Assembly: GCA_030427635.1 (NCBI GenBank)
Contig: JAUIBA010000009.1
Location: 87,987 to 151,986 of the forward strand
Length of the DNA: 64,000 bases
Origin: Bacteroidia bacterium
GTDB taxonomy: Bacteria > Bacteroidota > Bacteroidia > Chitinophagales > Chitinophagaceae
Reading direction: 5' to 3'
The translations under genes and the position numbers were made by a program. A model generated the notes under the pieces. The model was not told the DNA's origin. It saw only the letters and a list, made by a program, of their open reading frames with translations, and did not search any database. Below, one piece after another: positions 35,947 through 45,520 of this stretch. Position 1 is the first letter of the stretch; each line of letters starts with the position of its first letter.

Positions 35947-37776
35947 CTATCCCAGCATGGCATCCAGCTCTTCCTTCCTCAGCATCACAAAGGTCTTACG
36001 TCCGTCGGGCGTGAGGTCGGGCTGGGCACAGGCAAAGAGCTCATCTACCAGCATTTGCTGGTTTTCCGGCTGCGACAGTGCCTGCACATTATGGGCCATA
36101 CGGCGGGCCATAGTAGCCAGCAGCTTATCGGTACGGCTGCTCACAGCATCCGGCGACTCATGCTTCATCTGCTCCACCACCTCATCTATAGCCTGCTTTT
36201 CCTCTCCGGCAGCCAGGCCGGGAGGTATTCCCTGCACGGCAAAGGAGTTTTTACCCATAGGCGATATGTCAAAGCCTATACGTGCAAGGTCTGCCAGTGC
36301 ATCCTGCAGCACCAGCGCATCGGCCGCACCCAGCTCATAAGTAGCCGGAAACAGCACCTGCTGCGATGCCGTGGTCTCATTGTTCCACTCCCGCAGCAGC
36401 CGTTCATAGCATATACGCTCCTGTGCCCGGCGCACATGTATGAGCATGATGCCGCTCTTCACCGTTGTTACCAGCAGTGAGCCCTGTATCAGCATCATAC
36501 TGTTGCGGCTTTTTCCCTCACTGCCGGTAAATGCAGCACTCTGCTGTGTTTCCGGCGGCATTGCTGCCGAGGGCATCACAGATGGCGTTGCCGCTATTTC
36601 ATACAGCTCTTTCCACTGCTTCATACTATCGCTGCGCTCTATGGCATGTGCCTGCCCCCCCGATGCAAATGCATTGAAGAGATAGCTTTTCTGTACATCA
36701 TCGCGCTGGCGGTCTGTCACAGGCAGGTTTACCGATGGCAGGCGCTGAATGTCGGCATTAAGGGTAAAGTCCAGCGATGGCGCTATATTATACCGGGCCA
36801 GAGAGTGCTTAATAGCTGCCCCCAGATAGGAATACATGAGCCGGTCATCTTCAAACTTCACCTCCTGCTTGGTAGGATGCACATTCACATCCACCCGTGC
36901 AGGGTCGGCCTCCAGAAACAGCACGTAAAACGGGAACGAACCATTCTCTATAAGCCCCTCATAAGCCTGCACCACTGCATGGTTCAGGTATGCATTGCGT
37001 ATAAAACGGCCATTGATAAAGAAAAACTGCATACCCCGGGTGCGGGTAGCTGCCTGTGGCTTACCCACAAAGCCATATATATTCAGCAGGTCGGTACGCT
37101 GCTCCACCGGTACCAGGTTCTTCTCATACGAGCTTCCCAGCAGGGCCACTATGCGTGCCTTCAGTGAGCCGGGCTCCAGCCGGTGCTGCTCTGTACCATT
37201 GTTCCAGAAGCGGAAACCCACCGCCGGGTAAGCCAGCGCCACCCGGGTAAACTCATCTACTATATTGCGCAGCTCTGTTGTATTACTTTTCAGAAAGTTG
37301 CGGCGTGCCGGTACGTTATAGAAAAGGTTCTTTACACTCAGGCTGGTACCCGGCTGTGTAGCACAGGGCTCCTGCGTTTTCACCTCTGTTCCCTCTATTA
37401 CTATGCGGGTGCCTGTCTCCGCATCATGCCTCCGGGTTTTCATCTCTACCTGCGCCACAGCCGCTATAGATGCCAGCGCCTCCCCGCGAAAACCCATTGT
37501 TCTGATAGTAAACAGGTCTTCTATACTCTTTATTTTAGATGTGGCATGCCGCTCAAAGCTCATACGTGCATCCACCGGGCTCATTCCACTGCCATTATCT
37601 ATTACCTGTATCAGCTCCTTACCCGCATCTTTTATAATGAGTTGTATATCTGTAGCATGTGCATCTACCGCATTCTCCAGCATCTCCTTCACAGCCGATG
37701 CCGGGCGCTGCACCACCTCACCGGCTGCTATCTGGTTTGCTATATGTTCTGATAAGAGTTCTATTACGTCGGCCAC
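35947..37776 (-). CDS. mutL: DNA mismatch repair protein MutL
   Basis: A 609-residue mismatch-repair protein that couples MutS mismatch recognition to strand cutting or unwinding. The GHKL ATPase N-terminal half is intact: ENAVDAHATDI, DNGSGM and RGEALASIAAV, then the S5-fold with NGRFIRN and VDVNVHPTKQEV. A linker of about 330-425 precedes the dimerisation domain. At the place of the DQHAxxE nuclease motif it reads HVRRAQE (residues 447-453), lacking the usual Asp and His; the C terminus has CAQPDLTPDGRKTF. The start codon follows a -7 box by 20 bases. Whether it keeps nicking activity is uncertain. Confidence 0.93.
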   Translation of the reverse strand: MADVIELLSEHIANQIAAGEVVQRPASAVKEMLENAVDAHATDIQLIIKDAGKELIQVIDNGSGMSPVDARMSFERHATSKIKSIEDLFTIRTMGFRGEALASIAAVAQVEMKTRRHDAETGTRIVIEGTEVKTQEPCATQPGTSLSVKNLFYNVPARRNFLKSNTTELRNIVDEFTRVALAYPAVGFRFWNNGTEQHRLEPGSLKARIVALLGSSYEKNLVPVEQRTDLLNIYGFVGKPQAATRTRGMQFFFINGRFIRNAYLNHAVVQAYEGLIENGSFPFYVLFLEADPARVDVNVHPTKQEVKFEDDRLMYSYLGAAIKHSLARYNIAPSLDFTLNADIQRLPSVNLPVTDRQRDDVQKSYLFNAFASGGQAHAIERSDSMKQWKELYEIAATPSVMPSAAMPPETQQSAAFTGSEGKSRNSMMLIQGSLLVTTVKSGIMLIHVRRAQERICYERLLREWNNETTASQQVLFPATYELGAADALVLQDALADLARIGFDISPMGKNSFAVQGIPPGLAAGEEKQAIDEVVEQMKHESPDAVSSRTDKLLATMARRMAHNVQALSQPENQQMLVDELFACAQPDLTPDGRKTFVMLRKEELDAMLG

Positions 37777-37796
37777 TGGCGGTCATTATTTGTATG

Positions 37797-37804
37797 CAAA
37801 GGTA
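37797..37804 (-). promoter_or_regulatory. -7 promoter box for mutL
   Basis: On the minus strand TACCTTTG, an exact match, 20 bases before the mutL ATG. Confidence 0.65.
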
Positions 37805-38125
37805 AGGCATGCGCCGGGAGCTTCCCACGTACTCCTGAAGGCGGCAATTGGCCCCCTTTGCAAAAATTACGTAGAAATACTGACTGAATTTCCGTAAAAC
37901 TACGTGTGATTATTGTTGTAGGTCTATGTAGGTTTGTATCAGAAAACAAAAACAGAAATGATAGCCGTTCTATTCATACTCATACTGATAGCAAAAGATA
38001 TCTACTCTGTGAAAAGTACATAACGATATAGCTTTAGTCACTATGCCCACAGTGAGCTGGTTCTCGTGGAAATCCGGCAGCTGTGCAAAAAATAATCCCG
38101 TTGTGACCCCTATGACTATAAAGCT
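37805..38125. other. Intergenic stretch between clpC and mutL
   Basis: About 320 bases with no convincing gene. The only structure I see is a 6-bp inverted repeat ACGTAG (37869-37874) and CTACGT (37900-37905), too short to call alone. Confidence 0.5.
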
Positions 38126-38152
38126 AAAACGGCTGCCCTTCGTGGGCAGCCG
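38126..38152 (-). terminator. Terminator after clpC
   Basis: A 9-bp stem (38130-38138 with 38144-38152) and 5-base loop. On the minus strand TTTT follows; on the plus strand CTCTTTTTT also follows, so it may work both ways. Confidence 0.8.
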
Positions 38153-38178
38153 CTCTTTTTTATAGCTAACTGTATGAT

Positions 38179-40719
38179 TTACAATCCATCCACAGGCTCA
38201 GAAGCATTGGTAGCGCTACCTATTGTGAACACTATTTTGGCTTCTGTCTCGCTGTAGTCGGCTTCTACATTGTCTCCCGCGTTTATACGGTGGTTCAGTA
38301 TCTCCTCTGCCAGCGGGTCTTCCAGATACTTCTGTATAGCCCTGTGCAGCGGCCTGGCGCCAAACTGCTGGTCGTAGCCCTTCTCTGCTATGAACTTGCG
38401 TGCACCTGCCGTGAGCGACAGGGAGAAGCCCAGTGTATTCAGGCGCTTCAGCACATCTTTCATAATGATGTCTATAATCTTGCTGATGTGTGTTTCATCC
38501 AGCGTATTGAATATGACTACATCATCTATACGGTTCAGGAACTCAGGCGAGAAGGTACGCTTCAGCGCTTTCTCTATCACACCGCGGCTGGTTTCCTCTG
38601 CAGTCAGCGTCTTGGCGCTGGTAGCAAAGCCCACACCCGTACCGAAATCCTTCAGCTGGCGTGCACCAATGTTGGAGGTCATGATGATGAGCGTATTCTT
38701 GAAGTCTACCTTACGGCCCAGGCCATCAGTAAGCTGGCCATCGTCCAGCACCTGCAGCATGATGTTGAAGATATCCGGATGCGCTTTCTCTATCTCGTCC
38801 AGCAGCACTACAGAGTAAGGCTTGCGGCGTACTTTTTCAGTAAGCTGGCCACCCTCTTCATAGCCCACATAGCCGGGAGGTGCACCTATGAGCCTGCTCA
38901 GGGAGAATTTCTCCATGTACTCACTCATATCTACCCGTATCAGCGCATCTTCTCCGTCAAACATGTAGCGGGCCAGTGCTCGCGCCAGCTCAGTCTTACC
39001 CACACCCGTAGGGCCCAGGAATATGAATGAGCCTATCGGCTTGCGCGGGTCTTTAAGGCCCACACGGTTACGCTGTATAGCTTTTACCACCTTGGCTATT
39101 GCCTCGTCCTGGCCTACTACAGAGCCCTGCAGGTCTTCGCCCATGCGGCGCAGCTTGGCACTCTCTGCCTCCACCATGCGCATCACCGGTATGCCGGTCA
39201 TCATGCTTATCACCTCAGCTATTGCCTCCTCCCCTATCGGGTAGCGTCTGTGTTTGGCTTCTTCTTCCCACTCGGCCTTGGCCTTATCCAGCTCCTCACC
39301 CAGGCGCTTCTCACGGTCGCGCAGGGCCGCCGCTTCTTCAAAGCGCTGGCTCTTCACCACCTTGTTCTTCTCCTGCTTTATCTCCTCTATCTTCTTCTCC
39401 AGGTCCAGTATGTTCTGCGGCACATTGATGTTTTTCAGGTGCACGCGCGCTCCGGCCTCATCCAGCACATCTATTGCCTTGTCGGGCAGCAGACGGTCGG
39501 TCATATAGCGGTCACTCAGTTTAACACATGCATCTATCGATTCTGCATCATAGATTACATTGTGGAAGTCTTCGTATTTCGACTTTATGTTGTTCAGTAT
39601 CGTAATGGTCTCATCCACACTAGGCGGCTCTACCAGCACTTTCTGAAAGCGGCGGTCCAGTGCGCCGTCTTTCTCTATATACATGCGGTATTCGTCCAGC
39701 GTAGAGGCGCCTATGCATTGCAGGTCGCCACGGGCCAGTGCCGGCTTAAAGATGTTGGAAGCATCCAGCGAGCCCGATGCACCACCGGCACCCACTATCG
39801 TATGTATCTCGTCTATAAACAGGATTACATCGCGGTTCTTTTCCAGCTCATTCATGATGGCCTTCATACGCTCTTCAAACTGGCCACGGTATTTGGTACC
39901 GGCCACCAGCGCAGCAAGGTCCAGGCTTATCACCCGCTTGTCAAACAATACGCGCGATACCTTGCGCTGCACTATGCGCAGCGCCAGCCCTTCCACTATA
40001 GCCGTCTTACCCACACCCGGCTCACCTATCAGTATCGGGTTGTTCTTTTTACGGCGCGATAGTATCTGCGACACACGCTCTATCTCCTCCTCACGGCCCA
40101 CTATCGGGTCCAGATTGCCCAGCTCTGCTATACGTGTTATATCGCGGCCAAAGTTGTCCAGCACCGGCGTTTTAGACTTCGTGTTGCCCGACTGTGGCTT
40201 GCGCTGCTGATACTGCCTGCGTTCGTCATCATCTTCAAACTCTTCCGAGCCCGGATCGTTATAGTCGGCCGTAGGGCTGCCGCCCTGCAGTATGCTCAGC
40301 TCGCCTTTAAAGCGGTCATAGTCCACATCCAGATTACCCAGTATCTGCGTAGCCACATTCTCCTTATTCTTGAGTATGCTCAGCATCAGATGCTCAGTTT
40401 CTACCGACGGACTCTTGAGCGCCTTGGCTTCCAGTACCGTAATGCGTATTACCTTTTCGGCCTGGCGCGTCAGTGGCAGACTGTTGATGCTGGATGCAGG
40501 CTTGCTGTTCTTTTCCTTTATAGCGGTTTCAAGCTCCTTGCGCAGCTCAAAAAGATCTACATGCATGCTTTGCAGCACCTTCAGGGCCATCCCGTCACCC
40601 TCCCTTATAAGCCCCAGCAGCAGGTGCTCTGTGCCTATGAAATCATTACCCAGCCTCAGAGCCTCCTCCCGGCTGTAGGAAATAATCTCTTTTACCTTTG
40701 GTGAGAAATTAGAATCCAT
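38179..40719 (-). CDS. clpC: ATP-dependent Clp protease ATP-binding subunit ClpC
   Basis: An 846-residue AAA+ unfoldase that works with ClpP in protein quality control. Domain order: N-terminal double Clp-N repeat (about 1-150), an acidic linker (about 155-185), first AAA+ domain with Walker A GEPGVGKT near residue 230, a middle coiled-coil/UVR segment ([19 protein letters not shown]) that marks ClpC rather than ClpB, and second AAA+ domain with GPTGVGKT near residue 570 and the [15 protein letters not shown] loop. The C-terminal ClpB-type small domain is complete. It is monocistronic and ends at a strong terminator. No mcsAB/ctsR-like neighbours are present. Confidence 0.96.
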   Translation of the reverse strand: MDSNFSPKVKEIISYSREEALRLGNDFIGTEHLLLGLIREGDGMALKVLQSMHVDLFELRKELETAIKEKNSKPASSINSLPLTRQAEKVIRITVLEAKALKSPSVETEHLMLSILKNKENVATQILGNLDVDYDRFKGELSILQGGSPTADYNDPGSEEFEDDDERRQYQQRKPQSGNTKSKTPVLDNFGRDITRIAELGNLDPIVGREEEIERVSQILSRRKKNNPILIGEPGVGKTAIVEGLALRIVQRKVSRVLFDKRVISLDLAALVAGTKYRGQFEERMKAIMNELEKNRDVILFIDEIHTIVGAGGASGSLDASNIFKPALARGDLQCIGASTLDEYRMYIEKDGALDRRFQKVLVEPPSVDETITILNNIKSKYEDFHNVIYDAESIDACVKLSDRYMTDRLLPDKAIDVLDEAGARVHLKNINVPQNILDLEKKIEEIKQEKNKVVKSQRFEEAAALRDREKRLGEELDKAKAEWEEEAKHRRYPIGEEAIAEVISMMTGIPVMRMVEAESAKLRRMGEDLQGSVVGQDEAIAKVVKAIQRNRVGLKDPRKPIGSFIFLGPTGVGKTELARALARYMFDGEDALIRVDMSEYMEKFSLSRLIGAPPGYVGYEEGGQLTEKVRRKPYSVVLLDEIEKAHPDIFNIMLQVLDDGQLTDGLGRKVDFKNTLIIMTSNIGARQLKDFGTGVGFATSAKTLTAEETSRGVIEKALKRTFSPEFLNRIDDVVIFNTLDETHISKIIDIIMKDVLKRLNTLGFSLSLTAGARKFIAEKGYDQQFGARPLHRAIQKYLEDPLAEEILNHRINAGDNVEADYSETEAKIVFTIGSATNASEPVDGL

Positions 40720-40925
40720 TGTCTTTAGTCCTCTTTATTTTTTTAAAGTTAGCGATTTTGATGGTATCCCGGCATTATCTGAAACTATAGCATTATTTCG
40801 CCGCTTTCCACCATTCTTCTTATATCCGGTACTGCGTTGTTTTCTCCTTCCATTACTTCTGTTGGTAACAATTTTATTATTTTACAACGTCGCATTGCCG
40901 GCAGCAATATCCTCAATCTTTTTAT

Positions 40926-41303
40926 ATGGACTTCAAAATTGATACCAGAGATACATTTACGGCAATAACGCCGGTTGCCACAGAAATATCAGGCATTTTG
41001 TCAGAATCACTACACAATACGGTACACAAAATGCGGCAAAGCGGCAGTCCTAACTTTATTATAGACCTTCAGAATGGTCTCAGCATTGCCCCCGAAGCTA
41101 TAGATAAACTGGTGCAGCTGCATGAAGAATGCTACGAAGCAGGCTGCTCACTGGTACTCACGGCCATAAAAAGCCCCGTACTGGCAGCCATCAAAGAGTC
41201 CGGCGCAGACGAGATACTGAACATTGCCCCTCAAATGATAGAAGCCATCGACATCGTAAGCATGGAAATACTGGAGCGCGATTTGTTTAATGAGGAGGAG
41301 TAA
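40926..41303 (+). CDS. STAS-domain protein lacking the usual phosphoacceptor
   Basis: A 125-residue STAS protein of the anti-sigma-factor-antagonist type. The overall pattern is kept: an N-terminal strand pair, NFIIDLQNGLSIAPEAIDKLVQLHEEC and SLVLTAIKSPVLAAIKESGADEIL, with an acidic tail (ERDLFNEEE). The Ser-Ser-Gly at the helix start, which carries the regulatory phosphoserine in SpoIIAA-like proteins, is replaced by Ala-Pro-Glu. No anti-sigma kinase or phosphatase gene is adjacent. It is divergent from clpC. A structural or non-phosphorylated switch role is inference. Confidence 0.75.
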   Translation: MDFKIDTRDTFTAITPVATEISGILSESLHNTVHKMRQSGSPNFIIDLQNGLSIAPEAIDKLVQLHEECYEAGCSLVLTAIKSPVLAAIKESGADEILNIAPQMIEAIDIVSMEILERDLFNEEE

Positions 41304-41403
41304 GGGGAGAACACAATCTACAACCATAAAGATTCACTACGCCTCTTAACATTACAGATATGGGTTGGGTATTTGTATACTTCATGACACAATGTTTTTT
41401 ATT

Positions 41404-41446
41404 GAAACGGATTTTAGGTTCTTGAATCTAAAATCCGTTTCTTTTT
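41404..41446 (+). terminator. Strong terminator after the STAS gene
   Basis: A perfect 14-bp stem (41404-41417 with 41428-41441) with a 10-base loop, followed by TTTTT (41442-41446). Confidence 0.85.
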
Positions 41447-41477
41447 GTATTCACAATCTAAACCCCACCCCTCTCCC

Positions 41478-41485
41478 TACCTTTG
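41478..41485 (+). promoter_or_regulatory. -7 promoter box close to a start codon
   Basis: TACCTTTG (exact match) ends seven bases before the ATG at 41493, implying a leader of only a few bases. Confidence 0.65.
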
Positions 41486-41492
41486 CACCCCA

Positions 41493-42101
41493 ATGCAGCC
41501 AGACAAACACCGCTATTTTGTGCTCAATAAGCCCTTCAAGGTGGTATCACAGTTTGTGTGTGTAGAGAATGTGCGCCTGCTGGGCGATCTGGGTTTTGAC
41601 TTTCCGCCGGGTACACATGCTGTGGGCCGGCTGGATAGCCTCTCAGAGGGGCTGCTGCTGCTTACTACCAATAAGAAGGTCACCAGTCTGCTGTTTCAGA
41701 GCGCCACACCCCATATGCGCACCTATCTGGTACGGGTACTTAACACCATCACCCCCGAAAAAGTGCAGCAACTGCGCGAGGGTGTTACCATACGTGTGCG
41801 GGGCGAGGGTGAATATCTCACACCGCCCTGCGAGGTGCACCTGCTGCCCGCCCCGCCCGACGTCTTCCCCCACCAGCTGGAGACCAATCCCCGCATTGCC
41901 CATTCCTGGCTGCAGATATCCCTCTCACAGGGCAAACGCCACCAGATACGCAGCATGGTGCGTGCCGTAGGGCATGAGTGCCGGCGGCTCATACGCATAG
42001 CTATAGAAGACATTACCCTGGGTAGTCTTGCTCCCGGCCAGGTGCGGGAAATGGAAGAGGAAGAGTTCTTCCGCCTGCTTAAAATAGATAGCCAGCAATA
42101 G
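41493..42101 (+). CDS. RsuA/RluE-family pseudouridine synthase
   Basis: A 202-residue enzyme isomerising a uridine in rRNA to pseudouridine. The catalytic motif HAVGRLDSLSEGLLLLT has its Asp near residue 49, and the KRHQIRSMVRAVGHECRRLIR segment is the usual C-terminal signature. It lacks an S4 domain, as in RluE. The frame is open upstream to 41445, but the promoter box at 41478-41485 lies inside that extension, so ATG 41493 is chosen. The family is clear; the exact rRNA position is not. Confidence 0.9.
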   Translation: MQPDKHRYFVLNKPFKVVSQFVCVENVRLLGDLGFDFPPGTHAVGRLDSLSEGLLLLTTNKKVTSLLFQSATPHMRTYLVRVLNTITPEKVQQLREGVTIRVRGEGEYLTPPCEVHLLPAPPDVFPHQLETNPRIAHSWLQISLSQGKRHQIRSMVRAVGHECRRLIRIAIEDITLGSLAPGQVREMEEEEFFRLLKIDSQQ

Positions 42102-42143
42102 GTAATCAGGTACACAAATGGGTGTTTCTGTTTTCATAGTGCA

Positions 42144-42167
42144 TTTAGTATTTTTGTAAATACTAAA
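42144..42167 (+). promoter_or_regulatory. Perfect inverted repeat overlapping a -7 promoter box
   Basis: TTTAGTATTT (42144-42153) and AAATACTAAA (42158-42167) pair perfectly across a 4-base loop. The -7 box TATTTTTG (42149-42156) lies within it, 22 bases before the ATG at 42179. A repressor bound here would block the promoter. Confidence 0.5.
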
Positions 42168-42178
42168 CATTATCATAT

Positions 42179-43534
42179 ATGAGGGTGCTTTATATACTGG
42201 GTTTGTTCATGCTTATTTCACCATACCTGCATGCCCAGAACACGCACAAACTCACTTTTCACTTTACCACCTCCGGCACCAGGCCGGGCTTTGATCTGAT
42301 ATCATTGCTCCGGGTTTATTCCGACAATAAAATAATAGGGGAAAGTAAGCCTAAAAAACAGACAGAACCCAATGAAGTAACCCTGATTATACCCGAAGGT
42401 AAGCATGCCATAAAAGCCGTATTTGTGGCACTGCAAAAAGGAGCATGGGAAGAGCGCACCATAAAAAACCAATATTCTTATGACTGTATTTATAATACAG
42501 ACATTAATCTCACCAGCGATAAAAGCATTAATCTCGTTTTTGATATTGCCAATGAAAAAATCATAGTCGATGGCACCCCGGTAGCAAAGCCAGGTACTGC
42601 TACACCGGCTACCGTAGCTGCGGCTACCGGCAATGCCACTCCACCCATTACTAAAACAAATACGCCTGCTCCGCCCAGCCCGGTCAGGCAGCCGGTAACA
42701 GGAAGCTCACCTAAGGAGATTACCAAAAGCATACTGCAGGATGAGCTGAGTAAAATGAATAATTACCTGGAAACATTTAATGAGAATGTTTACTACCCTA
42801 TATCAATTACTAACAACGTCTGGTATAGCGAACACCGCAGTGGTTATCACTGTACGGTCAACATGAATGACATAGACGCTGTTGTGTACAGTGATGAAAA
42901 CCGTAGCGTATCGCTTAAATGCAGCGGCGGTAAAAACTGTATTACCTGTACCGGAAATAATCCGTCGCGAGCCACGCTTACCTATAAAACCAGTGACGAC
43001 AACAAAGACCCACATCGCCTGTATGAGCTCATGAATCGCTTCTTTACCGATTACCAGCAGTATAGCGGCCTGCACCCGAAGCAAAAGGAGCCAGAACCTA
43101 CAGACCCTGAAGTAAGAATATTACAGAAACAGATCAATGACATCAACGAGCACATAAAAAAGTACGCCACGCCCTCATACAAAGGACTGTACTTTGAAAA
43201 TAATCGCCTGATTTATGATGACGGAAAAGACCTGAAAGAACAGGTATTTCCAATGTCTCTGGACGAGGTAAAATATGATGCCACCAAAAAAGCAGCATAC
43301 ATTTTGTGCCTGTACCACCGGGGCTGTGTAGAAAACCTGAAAACATCAGAAAAAGTAAACAGAATGGACTTTTCTGCCATGCCCGAAGCTGCATCTAAAA
43401 AGCTGGTAGACATGCTGAAGCCCTTCCTGGAAAACCTGAAGAAAAAAATAGACCCTATAACCTACGGGCAGCAGGTACAGCAAAAAAAGCAGGAAAGTGA
43501 AGATGATGATGTGTACAATCTGCTGGGCTATTAA
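42179..43534 (+). CDS. Exported protein of unknown function
   Basis: A 451-residue protein with signal peptide MRVLYILGLFMLISPYLHAQ. The N-terminal domain (about 22-130) is strand-rich, with KLTFHFTTSGTRPGFDLIS and VTLIIPEGKHAIKAVFVAL. A low-complexity Ala/Thr/Pro linker follows (about 136-178, with TPAPPSPVRQPVTG), then a C-terminal part with two cysteines close together (NCITCTG) and a charged end (KKQESEDDD). No family is recognised. It has its own promoter, apparently under an operator-like inverted repeat, and is convergent with another envelope-protein gene. Confidence 0.75.
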   Translation: MRVLYILGLFMLISPYLHAQNTHKLTFHFTTSGTRPGFDLISLLRVYSDNKIIGESKPKKQTEPNEVTLIIPEGKHAIKAVFVALQKGAWEERTIKNQYSYDCIYNTDINLTSDKSINLVFDIANEKIIVDGTPVAKPGTATPATVAAATGNATPPITKTNTPAPPSPVRQPVTGSSPKEITKSILQDELSKMNNYLETFNENVYYPISITNNVWYSEHRSGYHCTVNMNDIDAVVYSDENRSVSLKCSGGKNCITCTGNNPSRATLTYKTSDDNKDPHRLYELMNRFFTDYQQYSGLHPKQKEPEPTDPEVRILQKQINDINEHIKKYATPSYKGLYFENNRLIYDDGKDLKEQVFPMSLDEVKYDATKKAAYILCLYHRGCVENLKTSEKVNRMDFSAMPEAASKKLVDMLKPFLENLKKKIDPITYGQQVQQKKQESEDDDVYNLLGY

Positions 43535-43570
43535 GCCCGCAGGAGACTAGTCTACTATTCTGCCTGTCAG

Positions 43571-44269
43571 CTACCTGCCTATACCTACCATCATACCCAC
43601 ATAAGGTGTCAGCGCCCAGTAACTGCCAGTCTCTTTCAGATAACTGTGATACAAGTCCATCACAGTGCCGTCATGAGTTATATACTGCCATGACTTAAAC
43701 CGCATGTCCAGCCCGCCATAGAAGTCGGCCACCAGTTTGGTTTTCCGGGTGCCACGCCCTACTACCGAACAGCCAAACAATATTCTTGCATTATACACAT
43801 TCATCCGCTCGGTTCTTGTTCCTGCAAAACGGCACCCCTCTACATTGCGGTAAGACACATCTTTATTATCAAACCACCAGTGGCGATACGACAACTGCCC
43901 ATCTATATAAACGCTTTTTTTCTTCTGCGGATGCAGATATGTTTTTGAGTTCACCCCGGCCGTGAGCGCATTATAGGCCTCATTCAGCATATTGCCCGAG
44001 CGGTAATTTCCGAAAAGCCCGGTAGCGCCTATAATCTCTCCCTGCTCGCGGGTAGCCGGTTTAAAAGCTACCGTCAGCCCCAGCGAACGCTTTTCAAAAT
44101 GCCGCTCTGCCGTAATACTGATGTTGGGTACCAGTAGCTCCAGCGGCCTTATCATCAGCTTATACTTTACATATTGTGCCTGCTCCACCTCATCAGTGTG
44201 CTGCTGTTCCTGTGCATTAGCCATGCTGGCTATCATAAGGGCTATGCCTGTATATAATATCTTTTTCAT
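43571..44269 (-). CDS. Putative outer-membrane protein
   Basis: A 232-residue exported protein, signal MKKILYTGIALMIASMANAQ. The start at 44269 is chosen over the extended frame to 44323 because only it begins a signal peptide. The body has the strand pattern of a small outer-membrane barrel: ISITAERHFEKRSLGLTVAF, VYIDGQLSYRHWWF and a final Tyr/Gly-rich strand TPYVGMMVGIGR. DUF3575-like Bacteroidota barrels look similar, but I cannot assign it. It shows no clear relation to the pair at 3141-4514 beyond general barrel composition. Confidence 0.7.
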   Translation of the reverse strand: MKKILYTGIALMIASMANAQEQQHTDEVEQAQYVKYKLMIRPLELLVPNISITAERHFEKRSLGLTVAFKPATREQGEIIGATGLFGNYRSGNMLNEAYNALTAGVNSKTYLHPQKKKSVYIDGQLSYRHWWFDNKDVSYRNVEGCRFAGTRTERMNVYNARILFGCSVVGRGTRKTKLVADFYGGLDMRFKSWQYITHDGTVMDLYHSYLKETGSYWALTPYVGMMVGIGR

Positions 44270-44374
44270 AGTAGAATTTATTATACTGACGCATATCCCA
44301 CCTCTAATGTTTGCACATAACAATTAATTCATTTTGGAACTATAGGTACCCATTCACACTTCTGGCACCGGCAC

Positions 44375-44917
44375 TCACCTGAAGGCTTTTGCTTTTAGTA
44401 CCATCCGCATAATGGACTGCTCGTCATTATACTCATGTACCACATCCAGCGGTACCCACTGTGCCTCATTTATTTCGGTATTTGGCCCTATCTCGTTGCC
44501 ATCATCTTCTGCATACACAGCATAGCGCACATCATAATGCAGGTGAGCCGCTACATCGCCTTTGGCCGGTATCAGGTGTATGTCCACATCAAATATCTCA
44601 GGAAACAGCGGTGTCACTGCCAGGCCGGTTTCTTCCAGTGCCTCATTAAGCGCTACAGCCATACAGTCGGGGTTTCCATCGCAATGTCCACCGGGTTGCA
44701 GCCACTTGTTTAGCTTCACATGGTGTATCAGCAGCGTTTTGGTAAGGTCTTTACTCATTATCCATGCCGAACCCGTCAGGTGCCCTGCCGTATTGCTCCT
44801 GTCAAAACAATCCGGGTTTTGCTCAACAAAAGCTATCATATCTGCTACCATCTTCCGCTCCACAGGGTCCTGCTGCAGGTATAGTTTCAGGTCGGTTAGT
44901 ATTTTATCACGCTTCAT
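44375..44917 (-). CDS. Nudix hydrolase with a changed Nudix box
   Basis: A 180-residue Nudix-family pyrophosphohydrolase cleaving a nucleoside diphosphate linked to another group. The helix is kept in GGHCDGNPDCMAVALNEALE, followed by ETGL; the usual Arg of REUxEE is Asn here, while the two metal-binding Glu at the end remain. Family members near this (WLQPGGH, ALEETGL) are common in many bacteria. The chosen start (44917) follows a -7 box by about 40 bases; ATG 44938, 21 bases nearer, is an equally possible start. Confidence 0.82.
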   Translation of the reverse strand: MKRDKILTDLKLYLQQDPVERKMVADMIAFVEQNPDCFDRSNTAGHLTGSAWIMSKDLTKTLLIHHVKLNKWLQPGGHCDGNPDCMAVALNEALEETGLAVTPLFPEIFDVDIHLIPAKGDVAAHLHYDVRYAVYAEDDGNEIGPNTEINEAQWVPLDVVHEYNDEQSIMRMVLKAKAFR

Positions 44918-44956
44918 ATAGTATCTGTTTTGCTGCATGGGACGGCAGCCATACCA

Positions 44957-44964
44957 CAAAAATA
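44957..44964 (-). promoter_or_regulatory. -7 promoter box for the Nudix gene
   Basis: On the minus strand TATTTTTG, matching TAnnTTTG. Confidence 0.5.
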
Positions 44965-45131
44965 ATACGTTCTGCTACCCGCCACAGAAAAAGGCTGTGC
45001 GGCTCCTGTGCCAATGGTTATCTGCATAATAACAACCAGTCTCCTGGTCTTTTGCAGCATACCCACCGCCACCCTCCTGCAAGTCTCACCGGGAAAGTCA
45101 CATATATTTCATCATTACATCCACACAACCG

Positions 45132-45418
45132 ATAACATCTGCATAACCGCTATTGTTGTACCTTTGTACCACAAACCCAATTCTGTAACCTATGTACCTA
45201 TCTATTGATTATATAATAATTTTTCCGCGAGCAACTTTTGTAACCTTTTTGCGACATTTTGCATCACAAAGAATATCACAAAGTATTGATTAACAGCAAA
45301 CTACGAAAGCGTACGCCTCAGAAAAATATTTTTCTTCCCACTGCGCAGTTTTCATCTTTGTCTATCTTTTTCCTGTCTTGCAGGTCTGCTTTGGCATCCG
45401 TTCACATGCCCGGTTTTT
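45132..45418 (+). ncRNA. Conserved noncoding element, copy 1 (probable small RNA gene)
   Basis: No ORF here is convincing, yet it has the parts of an RNA gene. A -7 box TACCTTTG lies at 45159-45166, so transcription should start near 45171. A 46-base block (45209-45254) matches copy 2 at 44 of 46 positions. A 26-base block (45330-45355), containing the palindrome ACTGCGCAGT, matches at 26 of 26. A hairpin (GGCAT/ATGCC, 45393-45410) is followed by T5 at 45414-45418. Spacing of the blocks equals that of copy 2 (86 bases). The 27 bases before the box also match at 22 positions. Predicted RNA about 245 bases; sixA starts 103 bases later. Alternatively a regulatory DNA region for sixA. Confidence 0.5.
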
Positions 45419-45520
45419 AAATGAATAATCCACATTTCCACATCAGCAGTTAAACACTTTAGCGCATTATTTTTAGTTACTTTGCCTTCGGTAGTCATCT
45501 GCTATTAGCTACCTCTGAAC

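Noticed and set aside
39250-40062. A 270-codon open frame on the plus strand inside clpC
   Set aside because: It lies fully antisense to a highly conserved AAA+ gene, its translation has no domain, and its openness follows from the codon bias of clpC.
45008-45208. A 66-codon open frame overlapping the promoter of noncoding element copy 1
   Set aside because: The -7 box lies inside it, it is not conserved in copy 2, and it has no ribosome-binding site.
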